In this document: positions 1-9,057 of the stretch, in pieces
Layout: each line of letters starts with the position of its first letter
How positions within the stretch are numbered: position 1 is the stretch's first letter
Assembly (NCBI RefSeq): GCF_900102945.1
Contig: NZ_FNGI01000001.1
Location: 248,001 to 312,000 of the forward strand
Source: Modicisalibacter muralis
GTDB taxonomy: Bacteria > Pseudomonadota > Gammaproteobacteria > Pseudomonadales > Halomonadaceae
Direction: 5' to 3'
DNA: 64,000 bases
Position numbers and translations under genes: made by a program
Notes under the pieces: model-generated
Told to the model about the DNA's origin: nothing
Seen by the model: the letters and a program-made list of their open reading frames with translations, nothing else
Database searches by the model: none

Positions 1-106
1 CCGTTATCATGTGAGCGATACTGCGGACGTTCGAATTGATGGAAAGCCCTCGGCGTGGATATCGGCGCATACGCCACACCCTCTCCAAGCTCGAATAGGG
101 ATGAAC

Positions 107-529
107 ATGACGGACGACGGTTACGCATTGGTCCACGAACCCCCTGAGGTCGAAGTCTATCTGAGGCTTCGTCGAGAAGCCGGAATGAACGAGCGAAGCG
201 CGCCGGGTGCCGGGCGTGGTCTACCCAATAGCCTCTTTGCCGTGCAAGTGACCTATCAGGGCGAGACCGTCGGCATGGGACGAGTGGTCGGTGACGATGG
301 CTGCTTCTATCAGGTGGTGGATATCGCCGTGAAGCCCGCCCATCAAGGGCAGGGACTGGGGAAACGCATCATGGGCGAGATTCGCGATTACATTCTGCGG
401 ACAGCCCCGCCCAATGCCTTCGTCAGCCTGATGGCCGATGGGGAAGCCCATAGGCTCTATGCCCAGTTCGGTTTCAGACCCACGCACTCCCTCGGCATGG
501 GCTGGTACCCTAACCTCATCTCCGATTGA
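107..529 (+). CDS. GNAT family N-acetyltransferase
   Basis: A small acetyltransferase of the GNAT fold that would transfer an acetyl group from acetyl-CoA to an amine; the substrate cannot be told from sequence. The acetyl-CoA binding loop is visible as VDIAVKPAHQGQGLGKRIM, containing the Q-x-x-G-x-G/R signature, and a C-terminal ALYAQFGF-like segment (RLYAQFGFRPT) closes the domain. I chose the ATG at 107 because AGGG lies 6 bases upstream and the conserved fold begins here; the frame is open upstream to a GTG at 11 and also has an ATG at 101. It gives a 140-residue protein, a usual length for a single GNAT domain. It stands alone at the window edge, so its operon context is unknown. Confidence 0.8.
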   Translation: MTDDGYALVHEPPEVEVYLRLRREAGMNERSAPGAGRGLPNSLFAVQVTYQGETVGMGRVVGDDGCFYQVVDIAVKPAHQGQGLGKRIMGEIRDYILRTAPPNAFVSLMADGEAHRLYAQFGFRPTHSLGMGWYPNLISD

Positions 530-724
530 ACTCTCGTCGATTCGCCAACCGCTAGCGGTGCTTGTCGATTGCCGATGCTATGCCGCGTAACACACGGCCT
601 CCTGGGGCGGTGAAAGCCCGGCACTGACACCGGCCTACGTTTGCCCACAAGGGCGAACCGGTAATGAGGCATCAATGAAATCGAACTCTTGAATGTCTCG
701 AGGTCTTGCTGGAGGCAATTATTC

Positions 725-754
725 TTGGATGCGACGTGATATGTCGCTTATAGG
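725..754 (+). promoter_or_regulatory. Candidate promoter with internal inverted repeat before the AAA+ gene
   Basis: TTGGAT (725-730) and TATAGG (749-754) are separated by 18 bases and lie about 40 bases before the AAA+ gene start. The spacer contains an inverted repeat GCGAC-N7-GTCGC (731-747), which would place a repressor between the -35 and -10 boxes. The boxes and the palindrome are seen; the regulatory role is inference. Confidence 0.3.
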
Positions 755-792
755 GACGATACTCGGTTCATTACATTGCACGGGAGAATGTC

Positions 793-2988
793 ATGCGCTG
801 GGAATCGCTGCTCGATACCAATTGGATGTCGACTTCTAATGAAGCCGATGAAGTGGAGTTATCGCTGGCACAGCTAATCGCATTGAAGCTGGTCAGCCTG
901 CATGGTAATCCAAGCCATTTCGATGAATCTGACTGGAAGGAGCTATTCAACTGGTTAGGCATGGATGTGGAGGAGACGTTATTGAGCAACCAGCCAGCTG
1001 CCGCTATTTTGCGTAAAGTTCAGGCTAGGCGGCGTTTGCATGAGCTGTCACCTCTAAAGGGACGAGTGGATACGGCGCTGGTTGGCATCTGTGAGCAATT
1101 CGCGAAGGTCTTTGGGTTGAACGAGACGGAACGCGACCTGACGATACTGGCCTGGCTCAACTTCCGCCACAACCTGTTGAGGGATCTTTGTGACTCTATT
1201 GAAATACACGATTTTTCTCAGATAGCCGCTTTGATTGCAGGCCTGATTGGGCACTCTCCGAGACAGGTTTCCCAGGCATTGCATTGCAATGGCCCTTTGA
1301 TGCGCTTCGAGATTCTGGAAGCACCTCATAGCACTCGTGATCTGTTGGATGCTACCAGGCCAGGTAATACTCTGGAAAACCTTGCTCCTTTATTGGTAGA
1401 AGATTGCGATAATCCCGAGGTTATCGATAAGTGCTTGTCTCGGTTGCTCATTCAGCTATGCCCACGCGTGCCGGTTGCCGTATTGCCATTGCATAGCTTT
1501 AGCTATGTTTCCCAACTTCAGTTGATTGTTGATTACCTGAAACGTGCGCTGAGCGAGCGGCGCTCCGGCGCTAACGTATTGCTATACGGCGCTCCCGGTG
1601 TCGGTAAGACTGCTCTGGCTCGGGCCTTGGGACAGGTGCTCGGTGGCGAAATGTTTGAGGTTCCCGTCGAGGATGAAAAGCAGCAACCTTACGAGCCTGC
1701 GACTCGATTGAATCGCTACCGTATGGCGCAGCGTCTGCTGGAAGGCAGATCGAATGCGTTGTTATTGTTCGATGAGATCGAGGATGCCTTCGCGGGTAAA
1801 AAGCAGGTACCCAAGGCATGGACCAACCAGGTATTGGAGCGCAATACCGTGCCGGGACTGTGGTTGAGTAACAGCGTGATCAAGCTAGATCCCGCTTTTC
1901 TGCGTCGTTTCGACCTCATCATCGAAATTAAACCCCAGAGCAGTAAAAGGGGGCATCCGCAAGTGTGCGCGTTATTGCAGAATTTGCCGATTCTGATGGA
2001 CGCTAAAAAGCGCTTGGCCAAGCAGTCGTGGATGACGCCAGCCATCGCCCATCAATTAGCCGAGCTGGGGGCGTTATTACCCGCGCATGAACCACTGCGC
2101 AACCAGCGGCGACTCAAGGCAGTATTGCGTGAACGTTTGCGCGCACTGGGAGAAAATGACTTGGCGCTGAATAGGGTGTTTGACGCGACTCTTTCGCAGC
2201 CATCGACTGTCAAGCGGCTCATGCCAGACTATCGACTAACCTGGCTGAACACCCAGCCGGCATTATCCCGCGTGACCCGCCAAGTTCAGCGCCGTGGCTG
2301 TGCGCGGCTCTGCCTGCATGGCCCGTCTGGTAGTGGCAAAACCGCACTGGCTACTTATCTGGCGGATTTGCTCGGCAGGCCGCTGGTCAAGGCGCATGCC
2401 AGCACATTACTCGATATGTTCGTGGGTGGCACAGAACAAAAACTTGCCGAGCTGTTCGAGAATGCGCGAGATAGAGGGGCCGTGCTGCTACTCGATGAAG
2501 CCGACACTTTTTTGATGAACCGGGCGCGGGCTGATCAGAGCTGGGAAGTTTCTCAGGTCAATGAATTGTTGGTGCAATTGGAAAATTTCGATGGCGTATT
2601 TATCGCCACCACCAATCGCTTCGAATATCTCGATCATGCGGTGATGCGTCGCTTCGATCTCAAGGTTGGCTTCGACTTTTTGAAAATAACCCAGTTGCGT
2701 GAGTTGCTGCAGGAGGTGATTCCCGAGCGAGACCGCAAGGCGCTAGCAGCACTTTCTGATAATCAGCTTGCGGCTTATTCGCTGACACCGGGTAATATTT
2801 ACACCGCGCTGGATCAACTCGACCTGCGTGGCTGCCCGCTGCGCCTGAACAGTCTGCTTAAGGCGCTAGAGCTTGAACAGCAGACTCGCCAAGGACACGG
2901 CAACCGTATGCCGATCGGCTTTATCAATTCCCACCGGCCTATGCCCGTGCTGGCTGATAAGGATAGACACGCGGCACGGCGAGAATAG
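793..2988 (+). CDS. Double AAA+ ATPase of unknown role
   Basis: A 731-residue protein with two classical AAA modules behind an N-terminal region of about 240 residues that I do not recognise. Module 1 has Walker A GAPGVGKT (266-273), Walker B LLLFDEIED (acidic pair 327-328) and an arginine-finger region ending in FLRRFD. Module 2 has Walker A GPSGSGKT (510-517), Walker B VLLLDEAD (564-571) and VMRRFD. Both modules look catalytically intact, so a hexameric remodelling or motor ATPase of the Cdc48/p97 type of architecture is expected. The start has GGGAG 9 bases upstream. Codon choice is more relaxed and AT-richer than in the flanking core genes, suggesting horizontal transfer. It converges with a nuclease-like gene 32 bases downstream; a defence role is possible but unproven. 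Confidence 0.8.
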   Translation: MRWESLLDTNWMSTSNEADEVELSLAQLIALKLVSLHGNPSHFDESDWKELFNWLGMDVEETLLSNQPAAAILRKVQARRRLHELSPLKGRVDTALVGICEQFAKVFGLNETERDLTILAWLNFRHNLLRDLCDSIEIHDFSQIAALIAGLIGHSPRQVSQALHCNGPLMRFEILEAPHSTRDLLDATRPGNTLENLAPLLVEDCDNPEVIDKCLSRLLIQLCPRVPVAVLPLHSFSYVSQLQLIVDYLKRALSERRSGANVLLYGAPGVGKTALARALGQVLGGEMFEVPVEDEKQQPYEPATRLNRYRMAQRLLEGRSNALLLFDEIEDAFAGKKQVPKAWTNQVLERNTVPGLWLSNSVIKLDPAFLRRFDLIIEIKPQSSKRGHPQVCALLQNLPILMDAKKRLAKQSWMTPAIAHQLAELGALLPAHEPLRNQRRLKAVLRERLRALGENDLALNRVFDATLSQPSTVKRLMPDYRLTWLNTQPALSRVTRQVQRRGCARLCLHGPSGSGKTALATYLADLLGRPLVKAHASTLLDMFVGGTEQKLAELFENARDRGAVLLLDEADTFLMNRARADQSWEVSQVNELLVQLENFDGVFIATTNRFEYLDHAVMRRFDLKVGFDFLKITQLRELLQEVIPERDRKALAALSDNQLAAYSLTPGNIYTALDQLDLRGCPLRLNSLLKALELEQQTRQGHGNRMPIGFINSHRPMPVLADKDRHAARRE

Positions 2989-3020
2989 AGTATTGGCGAA
3001 CCTGCCCTTGGTCGAGAAGG

Positions 3021-4190
3021 TTATGATGGCTCTAGGGCAGGATGAGACGTTTCTTCAAAGACATTCTCTTGAACCCACTTGGCCAAGGTCGAGAGGGCGA
3101 CCATAGCACTCTCTAGGGTGGCTTCCTTTGGCCATGCGCTTAGGATCAATAACAAGTTATTATCTTCGGACCAAGCGACGCTCTCATTGTCGCGAGGGTA
3201 CCATGGCCAATTTTTTGCGGTGATCTTCTCGAATTTATGCCGTATTTGTTTTAAATTCCACCGTTCCGACTCTTTGATGCAGGCTTGCACATAAAAACCT
3301 TCTTTCGCCAGGCCAGATTCGGAAAAAACCAACATGACATGCGCTTGGTTATTCCATTTCTCTGGATAAAATCGTAATACCTTGTAGTCATCAACAGCCT
3401 TGTTAGTGAGGCTGTGAAGTGCGGTGCTTTTTATTTCATCTGTCGCCAGTGACTCCCGGAGGCATTGCTCACCTTTATTATTTAGGTGGGCTTTGAATTC
3501 TTTTAATAGATTGGCGGATTTTATTAGCTGTGGATAGTTGTTTAATACGATAGGGAGTTCTTTGTTGTCCATGGTTTTCTCCTCTTTACGGTTTTCAATC
3601 GATCTAAGGTGTAGTAGAAGCTCTTGGTAGAAGACCTGCCACTTGGTATGAGAGGACTCCGCAACATCTTGTCCGAATAATGACAGCGCTTTATTGATGA
3701 GCTGATCATAGGATATATTATGCCAATCTTTGTGCTCTGCAGGGATTTCGTGCTTGTTATGACTCGGGCGAAGCACGCACTTTACCCGTGTTACACAATC
3801 ATAACTCTCGAGACATTCGTTATATTGTGCGAAAGGGTTGTCGATCAGGGCATTAACCTTATGCTCGATTCCCAGCACAAAGTTTCCATCGCTGACCACC
3901 AGGTCGATGCGCCCTCCATCCGGGCAAACGACTTCACATTCGGTTTCTATGCTTTCCCAATGGATACCGGCCAATTTCTGAGCATCGAAATGCCCGTTGT
4001 CGGATAGGCAAGTCAGCAGGGCCTTTGCCAGCCACCTGGGCGCCCCCTGGCGGCTTCCCATGAATAATGCCAACAGTTTTGAAAGCGGATTTTCCTTGTC
4101 GCCAGGCCCACCAGCGGAGAAAAAATTGGGTTCCGGTACCTCTATTTTCAGCAGTTCCAGCTCTTTCAGAAAATTTTCTAATTCGCTCAT
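3021..4190 (-). CDS. PD-(D/E)XK nuclease superfamily protein
   Basis: A 389-residue protein whose first third carries a PD-(D/E)XK-type active site: a conserved glutamate helix near E33-E34, then RID (D96) and GIEHK (E109 and K111), giving the D-X12-E-X-K spacing of this superfamily. Such proteins are Mg-dependent DNA or RNA nucleases. The remaining 250 residues are aromatic-rich and not recognisable to me. The base composition is clearly more AT-rich than the chromosome around it. It is transcribed toward the AAA+ ATPase and ends next to it, so the two are not an operon; they may still have arrived together. A 24-bp-period tandem repeat lies just upstream of its start. Function in restriction, phage defence or repair is a guess; the nuclease fold is well supported. 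Confidence 0.75.
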   Translation of the reverse strand: MSELENFLKELELLKIEVPEPNFFSAGGPGDKENPLSKLLALFMGSRQGAPRWLAKALLTCLSDNGHFDAQKLAGIHWESIETECEVVCPDGGRIDLVVSDGNFVLGIEHKVNALIDNPFAQYNECLESYDCVTRVKCVLRPSHNKHEIPAEHKDWHNISYDQLINKALSLFGQDVAESSHTKWQVFYQELLLHLRSIENRKEEKTMDNKELPIVLNNYPQLIKSANLLKEFKAHLNNKGEQCLRESLATDEIKSTALHSLTNKAVDDYKVLRFYPEKWNNQAHVMLVFSESGLAKEGFYVQACIKESERWNLKQIRHKFEKITAKNWPWYPRDNESVAWSEDNNLLLILSAWPKEATLESAMVALSTLAKWVQENVFEETSHPALEPS

Positions 4191-4205
4191 GCGTGGTTCG
4201 CCCTA

Positions 4206-4249
4206 CGTTTGATCGGTTCCTATGGCCTGCGTTTTATCGGTTCTTATAG
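4206..4249. repeat. Imperfect tandem repeat upstream of the nuclease gene
   Basis: Two 20-base units, 4206-4225 and 4230-4249, match at 17 of 20 positions (shared core ATCGGTTC and a TAT trinucleotide) with a 24-base period. They sit 16 to 59 bases upstream of the minus-strand nuclease start, where an operator or activator site would be. The repeat is seen directly; a regulatory role is inference. Confidence 0.5.
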
Positions 4250-4456
4250 AAAGCTCCGTTGCTACGCTGGGGCTAATAGCCTGCCATGATGGATCGGAGT
4301 GAGATGCAATATTAGTTAACGGCAATCCTGACCAATCCTGAAGCTGACATCGCCACGCTTTCCGCTACTGCCCCCAACCGCTAGAATGTCGGTTTACTTC
4401 TGGCCTTGGTCGCTGCCGGCCTTCGCCTATCACCCTTTGCAAGGATTCCGCGCTGC

Positions 4457-6415
4457 ATGAGCTATCAGGTGTTGGCCCGCAAGTGGCGTCCGCGCACCTT
4501 CCATGAACTGGTCGGCCAGGAGCACGTTCAGCGTGCTCTGGTCAACGCGCTCGACCAGGGAAGGCTGCATCACGCTTACCTGTTCACCGGTACGCGCGGG
4601 GTCGGCAAGACGACGCTGGCGCGTATTCTCGCCAAGTGTCTGAACTGCGAGACCGGCGTGACCTCGACGCCTTGTGGTCAGTGCTCGACCTGCCGCGAGA
4701 TCGACGAGGGCCGTTTCGTCGACCTGATCGAGGTCGATGCCGCCTCGCGGACCAAGGTAGAGGATACCCGCGAGCTGCTCGACAACGTGCAGTACGCGCC
4801 GACCCAGGGCCGCTACAAGGTGTATCTCATCGATGAGGTGCACATGCTGTCGACCCACAGTTTCAATGCGCTGCTCAAGACGCTCGAGGAGCCGCCGCCC
4901 CACGTCAAGTTCCTGCTTGCCACCACCGACCCGCAGAAACTGCCGGTAACGGTGCTGTCGCGCTGCCTGCAGTTCACTCTCAAGAACATGCCGCCGGAGC
5001 GCATCGTCGGGCATCTCTCAAAGGTGCTCGAGGCCGAGCAGGTGACGTTTGAAGAAACCGCGCTGTGGTTGCTGGGCAAAGCCGCCGATGGCTCGATGCG
5101 CGACGCGCTGAGCCTGACTGACCAGGCCATCGCTTTCGGCCAGGGGCAGGTGAATCGCAGCGACGTGGCGGCCATGCTCGGCACGCTCGATCAGCATCAT
5201 CTATTGGCGCTGGCCGAGGCACTGGCCGAGGTCGATGCCGCCCGCGTGTTGGCCGAAGTCGCCAGCCTGGCCGAGCAGGGCCCCGATTTCGCGGGTATGC
5301 TCGACGAACTGGCGGGCATCTTTCATCGCCTGGCTATCGCCCAGATGGTGCCCGAGGCGCTGGATAACGGCCATGGCGATCGCGATGCACTGCTGGCCCT
5401 GGCGGCGCGTTTCACCGCCGAAGACGTCCAACTCTATTACCAGATCGGCCTGCAGGGCCGTAGCGATATGGATAGCGCGCCGGATGCCCGCACCGCGCTG
5501 GAGATGACGCTACTGCGTATGCTGGCGTTTCGCCCGCAGGGCGTGCCCAAGCCGCCGCAAACGCCCCTGCCGCTGCGTGGCGAACAGCAGGCCGGTGGCT
5601 CTGAGCCGAGTCCGCCAGCGGCCGAGGCGGCGAAGCCCGAATTGGCTTCCTCGGTGGAGTCGGAAATACCCCCGCAGGATGACGCTCCGCCGCCTTGGGA
5701 AGCGTTACCCGAGGCCAGTGAGCCGGAACAGCAGCAGGAACCCGAAGCACAAGTAGAGCCAGAGGAACCGGCCGAGACACGCGACATGCCATCCGAGGCG
5801 GCGGTCAGCCCGGCGCTTTCGACGCCTGCCGAGCCGCCGGCTGCCGAAATCCCGCCCGCAGCGACGGGTGACACCCTCGCCGGGGAAGCGGCGATTGAGG
5901 AGGCCGCCGAAGCAGCCACTGCCGAAGCAGTCGCCGTGGTCGATCAGGACCTCGAGTCTCAAGCCGAACCCGAACCCGAGCCCGACCTTGAGCCGGTGGT
6001 GATCGATTCGGCGAGCGGTTTCGATCATGCCGCCTGGCTGGAAACATTCCCGCGTCTGGCGCTATCGGGGCTGACCCGCAACCTGGCGGCGCATTGCGTG
6101 ATCGAGCAAGACGACGGCCAGCGACTGTCGCTGCGCCTCGACCCCAGCCAGGCGGCGATGAATGCCGAGGTGCATGTCGAGCGAGTACGAAAAGCATTGG
6201 CCGAGGTGGGCGTCGAGCGGAAAATCGTGATCGAGGCGGGCGAGTTGCCGGATACGCTCGAGACGCCCAAGGCGCGCAGCGACCGCGAAGCGGCCCAGCG
6301 CCACGGCGAGGCGGTTGAAGCGCTGCGTGGCGACCCGCATATCCAGCAATTGGAGCAGGCTTTCGATGCGCGTCTGCTGGAGCAGACTGTCGCGCCGCAA
6401 ACTCGCGCGCAATGA
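4457..6415 (+). CDS. dnaX: DNA polymerase III subunit tau (DnaX)
   Basis: The clamp-loader ATPase subunit that links the polymerase III cores, the DnaB helicase and the sliding-clamp loader. The start is the ATG giving MSYQVLARKW, the family-typical N-terminus; an in-frame TTG 51 bases upstream is not needed. Walker A is GTRGVGKT (45-52), the zinc module is C64-C73-C76-C79, and Walker B is LIDEVH (124-129), followed by the SRC sensor motif. Residues from about 370 to 530 form a long proline- and glutamate-rich linker, unusually acidic and in keeping with a halophile. The C-terminal part is the tau-specific region. I found no A-AAA-AAG slippery heptamer, so a programmed frameshift yielding gamma as in Escherichia coli is not supported. 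ybaB and recR follow, the usual order. Confidence 0.96.
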   Translation: MSYQVLARKWRPRTFHELVGQEHVQRALVNALDQGRLHHAYLFTGTRGVGKTTLARILAKCLNCETGVTSTPCGQCSTCREIDEGRFVDLIEVDAASRTKVEDTRELLDNVQYAPTQGRYKVYLIDEVHMLSTHSFNALLKTLEEPPPHVKFLLATTDPQKLPVTVLSRCLQFTLKNMPPERIVGHLSKVLEAEQVTFEETALWLLGKAADGSMRDALSLTDQAIAFGQGQVNRSDVAAMLGTLDQHHLLALAEALAEVDAARVLAEVASLAEQGPDFAGMLDELAGIFHRLAIAQMVPEALDNGHGDRDALLALAARFTAEDVQLYYQIGLQGRSDMDSAPDARTALEMTLLRMLAFRPQGVPKPPQTPLPLRGEQQAGGSEPSPPAAEAAKPELASSVESEIPPQDDAPPPWEALPEASEPEQQQEPEAQVEPEEPAETRDMPSEAAVSPALSTPAEPPAAEIPPAATGDTLAGEAAIEEAAEAATAEAVAVVDQDLESQAEPEPEPDLEPVVIDSASGFDHAAWLETFPRLALSGLTRNLAAHCVIEQDDGQRLSLRLDPSQAAMNAEVHVERVRKALAEVGVERKIVIEAGELPDTLETPKARSDREAAQRHGEAVEALRGDPHIQQLEQAFDARLLEQTVAPQTRAQ

Positions 6416-6479
6416 AATTGCCACGGTGGCGCGGGTAGGCCATCGTATCCTGACAAGACCATATTGATGAGGTGACAGC

Positions 6480-6806
6480 ATGTTCAAGGGCGGAATGGGC
6501 AACCTGATGCAGCAGGCTCAGGAAATGCAGGAGAAGATGCAGCAAATTCAGGAAGAAATCGCGCGCACCGAGGTCAGCGGTGAAGCCGGCGCCGGCATGA
6601 TCAAGGTGACCATGAACGGCCGTCATGACGTGAGCAAGGTCGACATCGACCCGAGCATCCTGGAAGAAGACAAGGAGATGCTCGAGGATCTGTTGGCCGC
6701 CGCGGTCAACGATGCGGTGCGCAAGGTCGAGGCCAATTCCAAGGCCAAGATGGAAGAGGCGACCGCTGGATTGAATCTACCAGCAGGCTTCAAGATGCCC
6801 TTTTAG
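6480..6806 (+). CDS. ybaB: YbaB/EbfC nucleoid-associated protein
   Basis: A 108-residue DNA-binding protein of the YbaB/EbfC family, which dimerises into a tweezer-like shape and coats DNA. The N-terminal [14 protein letters not shown] and the methionine/glutamine-rich helix (about 10-30) followed by the conserved [16 protein letters not shown] segment are diagnostic. GAGGTGA lies 4 bases before the ATG. It sits between dnaX and recR as in most gammaproteobacteria, and is probably cotranscribed with dnaX. Its stop codon touches the left edge of an intergenic palindromic repeat. Confidence 0.96.
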   Translation: MFKGGMGNLMQQAQEMQEKMQQIQEEIARTEVSGEAGAGMIKVTMNGRHDVSKVDIDPSILEEDKEMLEDLLAAAVNDAVRKVEANSKAKMEEATAGLNLPAGFKMPF

Positions 6807-6946
6807 GCTCTTGCTAAAACTGCCTGCACTCGATCATACGGCGTTAAAAATCAGCTTAAAATACTCATTTACTTTTATGTAAACTCCGTTTTTTCGCTGA
6901 TTTTTGCCTTGTCTGATCATCGTTCGCCGACTTTTCGCTAAGAGCC
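6806..6946. repeat. Intergenic nested-palindrome repeat, copy A
   Basis: This element fills the ybaB-recR gap. Outer imperfect arms are GGCTCTTGCTAAAA (6806-6819) and its near-complement ending AAGAGCC (6932-6946). Inside are perfect arms AAAAATCAGC (6846-6855) and GCTGATTTTT (6896-6905), and at the centre TTTAC (6868-6872) faces GTAAA (6879-6883). The core is shared with the copies after pstS and around the IS element. It could fold as a long hairpin in RNA or a cruciform in DNA. I do not recognise it as a named repeat family. Confidence 0.8.
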
Positions 6947-6952
6947 TTGCCT

Positions 6953-7558
6953 ATGAGCTTCTCGCCGCTTGTCGACCGCCTGCTCGAAGCGTTGCGCGTG
7001 CTGCCGGGCGTTGGGCCGAAGACCGCTCAACGCATGGCGCTGCACCTGCTCGAACGCGATCGTGATGGCGGTCGTCGCCTGGCTGGCGTGCTTGCCCAGG
7101 CGTTGGAAGAGGTCGGCTATTGTCGGCGCTGCCGCACATTGACCGAAGAAGACATGTGCGCGCTATGCACCAGTCCACGGCGTGACGATGGGGTGCTCTG
7201 CGTGGTGGAGTCGCCGGCCGACATGCTGGCCATCGAGGATGCCGGCGGCTATCGCGGCCACTATTTCGTGCTGCACGGTCACCTTTCGCCGCTCGATGGT
7301 ATTGGCCCGGAGGATATCGGACTCGACCAACTCGATGTACGCCTCGATGAAGGCGGCGTCGAGGAGGTCATTCTCGCCACCAACCCCACCGTCGAGGGCG
7401 AAGCTACCGCGCACTATATCGCCGAGCAATTGCGTGAGCGCGGCATGCGTCTGTCGCGACTGGCCTATGGCGTGCCGATGGGCGGCGAACTCGAGTACGT
7501 CGATGGCGGCACCTTGAGCCGGGCCTTCAATGGTCGGCTACCGTTTCGTGGCGAATGA
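6953..7558 (+). CDS. recR: Recombination mediator RecR
   Basis: RecR works with RecF and RecO to load RecA onto SSB-coated gaps. The 201-residue protein shows the helix-hairpin-helix ([13 protein letters not shown], about 17-29), a four-cysteine zinc site at C57, C60, C69 and C72, and a Toprim domain beginning [12 protein letters not shown] and including [14 protein letters not shown] start at the ATG giving [10 protein letters not shown], which matches the family; a TTG six bases upstream is less likely. The stop overlaps the ATG of a possible longer form of rnd, and the gene is separated from ybaB only by the palindromic repeat. Confidence 0.96.
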   Translation: MSFSPLVDRLLEALRVLPGVGPKTAQRMALHLLERDRDGGRRLAGVLAQALEEVGYCRRCRTLTEEDMCALCTSPRRDDGVLCVVESPADMLAIEDAGGYRGHYFVLHGHLSPLDGIGPEDIGLDQLDVRLDEGGVEEVILATNPTVEGEATAHYIAEQLRERGMRLSRLAYGVPMGGELEYVDGGTLSRAFNGRLPFRGE

Positions 7559-7617
7559 ACGCCAGGCACGACCTGCCATCTCAAGAATCACTGACTCCAA
7601 AAACCAAAGTTGCCTTC

Positions 7618-8763
7618 ATGTCCCTTGACCCCACGATACACTGGATCGATACCACCGCCGCCCTGGACGCCGCCTGCGCCAAGCTGGGCGACGCCGAGGC
7701 ACTCGCCGTGGATACCGAATTCTTTCGCGAGTCGACGTTTCACCCGGTGCCGGCGCTACTTCAGTTGTCGTCGGGCCAGGATGTCTACCTGATCGATCCC
7801 CAGGCGTTGTCGGCAACCCCCGCCTTGCAGCGATTGCTGGGCGAACAAGGGCCACTCAAGCTGTTGCACGCCAGCAGTGAAGACCTCGAAGTGATCGGCA
7901 ACTGGGCCGGCGTGGTAATGCAGCCGCTGATCGATACCCAGCTAGCGCAAGCGCTGCTCGGCGAGGTTCCATCGATGGGCTATCAGCGTCTGGTCGAGCA
8001 TTGGACGGGCGACGTCTTGCCCAAGGACGAAACGCGCTCCGACTGGCTGACACGGCCGCTCAGCGAGGCACAGGCACGCTATGCCGCGCTCGATGTCATC
8101 TATTTGCCGGGGATCTGGGCGTTGCAGCGCCAGGCGCTCGAAGATTTGGACCGCCTGGCCTGGCTCGAGGAAGACTGCGCCGCATTGGTCGCCCAGGCTG
8201 GTCGTGATGTCGACAGTGACAGCGGCTGGCATCGCCGCCATCGTCAGCTATGGCGATTGGCGGCACGCTCGATAGCCGCATACCAACGCTTGACGATATG
8301 GCGCGAAGCCGAGATTCGCAGCCGCGACATGCCGCGTAGCTGGTTGGTCAGTGACAATGTGCTGTTCGCAATTGCCGATGCGATGCCGACCAATCGTTAC
8401 GAATTGGCGGCGGTGGAGGGCGTCAAGCCACCGCTGGTCAAGCGTGAAGGCGATGCCTTGCTGGCAATCGTCCGTGAAGCCGCGCACCTCGATGGCGATC
8501 GATTGCCGGACGTACTGCCCTCGCCGATGTCGGGGCCGTTCAAGCGCCGGTTCAAGGCGCTCAAGAGCCAGGCAAACAGTACCGCCGAGCGTTTGGGAGT
8601 GGCGCCGGAGTTGCTGGCGCGGCGTCGCGATCTCGAGGCCCTGGTGGTTGCCGATCTGGAGCGACAGCCGCTGCCATTGCCCGAAGGCTGGCGTGGTGAA
8701 CTGCTGGCCGAGAATTTTCAGCGGGCGTTAAGCGAAATCGATGCCGAGGCCGAGAGGAACTGA
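7618..8763 (+). CDS. rnd: Ribonuclease D
   Basis: A 3'-5' exoribonuclease that trims tRNA precursors. The DEDDy active site is visible: D32-x-E34 (VDTEFF), an HASSEDL segment, and Y155-xxx-D159 (YAALD). An HRDC domain follows (about residues 205-290). The ATG chosen gives MSLDPTIHWID, aligned with the usual N-terminus, and a 381-residue protein close to the 375 of the Escherichia coli enzyme. An in-frame ATG at 7555 that overlaps the recR stop would add 21 residues with no family character. It forms a tight run with ycgL, which begins 2 bases after its stop. Confidence 0.92.
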   Translation: MSLDPTIHWIDTTAALDAACAKLGDAEALAVDTEFFRESTFHPVPALLQLSSGQDVYLIDPQALSATPALQRLLGEQGPLKLLHASSEDLEVIGNWAGVVMQPLIDTQLAQALLGEVPSMGYQRLVEHWTGDVLPKDETRSDWLTRPLSEAQARYAALDVIYLPGIWALQRQALEDLDRLAWLEEDCAALVAQAGRDVDSDSGWHRRHRQLWRLAARSIAAYQRLTIWREAEIRSRDMPRSWLVSDNVLFAIADAMPTNRYELAAVEGVKPPLVKREGDALLAIVREAAHLDGDRLPDVLPSPMSGPFKRRFKALKSQANSTAERLGVAPELLARRRDLEALVVADLERQPLPLPEGWRGELLAENFQRALSEIDAEAERN

Positions 8764-8765
8764 CG

Positions 8766-9056
8766 ATGGGCAAGTTGCTCTGTGAGATATTCAAAAGCTC
8801 GCGTAAGGACGAGCTTTATCTTTACGTGGACAAGGCGCGTGGTCTCGTCGATGTTCCCGAGGTTCTACTCGAGCGTTTCGGCAAACCGGTTTCTGCGATG
8901 ACGTTGATTCTCAGCGAAAACAAGCCGTTGGCACGTGCCGATGTTAATGATGTGATCGCGGCTATCGAGGCCAAGGGCTTTTATTTGCAGATGCCGCCGG
9001 CTAGGGATGAATACATGCTCGATCTATACCGAACTCCCACCGAAGCGCGCTATTGA
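8766..9056 (+). CDS. ycgL: YcgL domain protein
   Basis: A 96-residue member of the YcgL (UPF0745) family, of unknown biochemical role. The sequence begins MGKLLCEIFKSSRKDELYLYV and continues with the conserved VPEVLLERFGKP segment, typical of the family. It starts 2 bases after rnd and ends 1 base before ycgN, so rnd-ycgL-ycgN is almost certainly one transcription unit, the order found in other gammaproteobacteria. Confidence 0.92.
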   Translation: MGKLLCEIFKSSRKDELYLYVDKARGLVDVPEVLLERFGKPVSAMTLILSENKPLARADVNDVIAAIEAKGFYLQMPPARDEYMLDLYRTPTEARY

Positions 9057-9057
9057 G

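Noticed and set aside
4250-4456. Possible SRP (4.5S) RNA or tRNA gene upstream of dnaX
   Set aside because: The conserved SRP tetraloop block (GGTCCGGAAGGAAGCAGCC-like) and tRNA T-loop words are not present.
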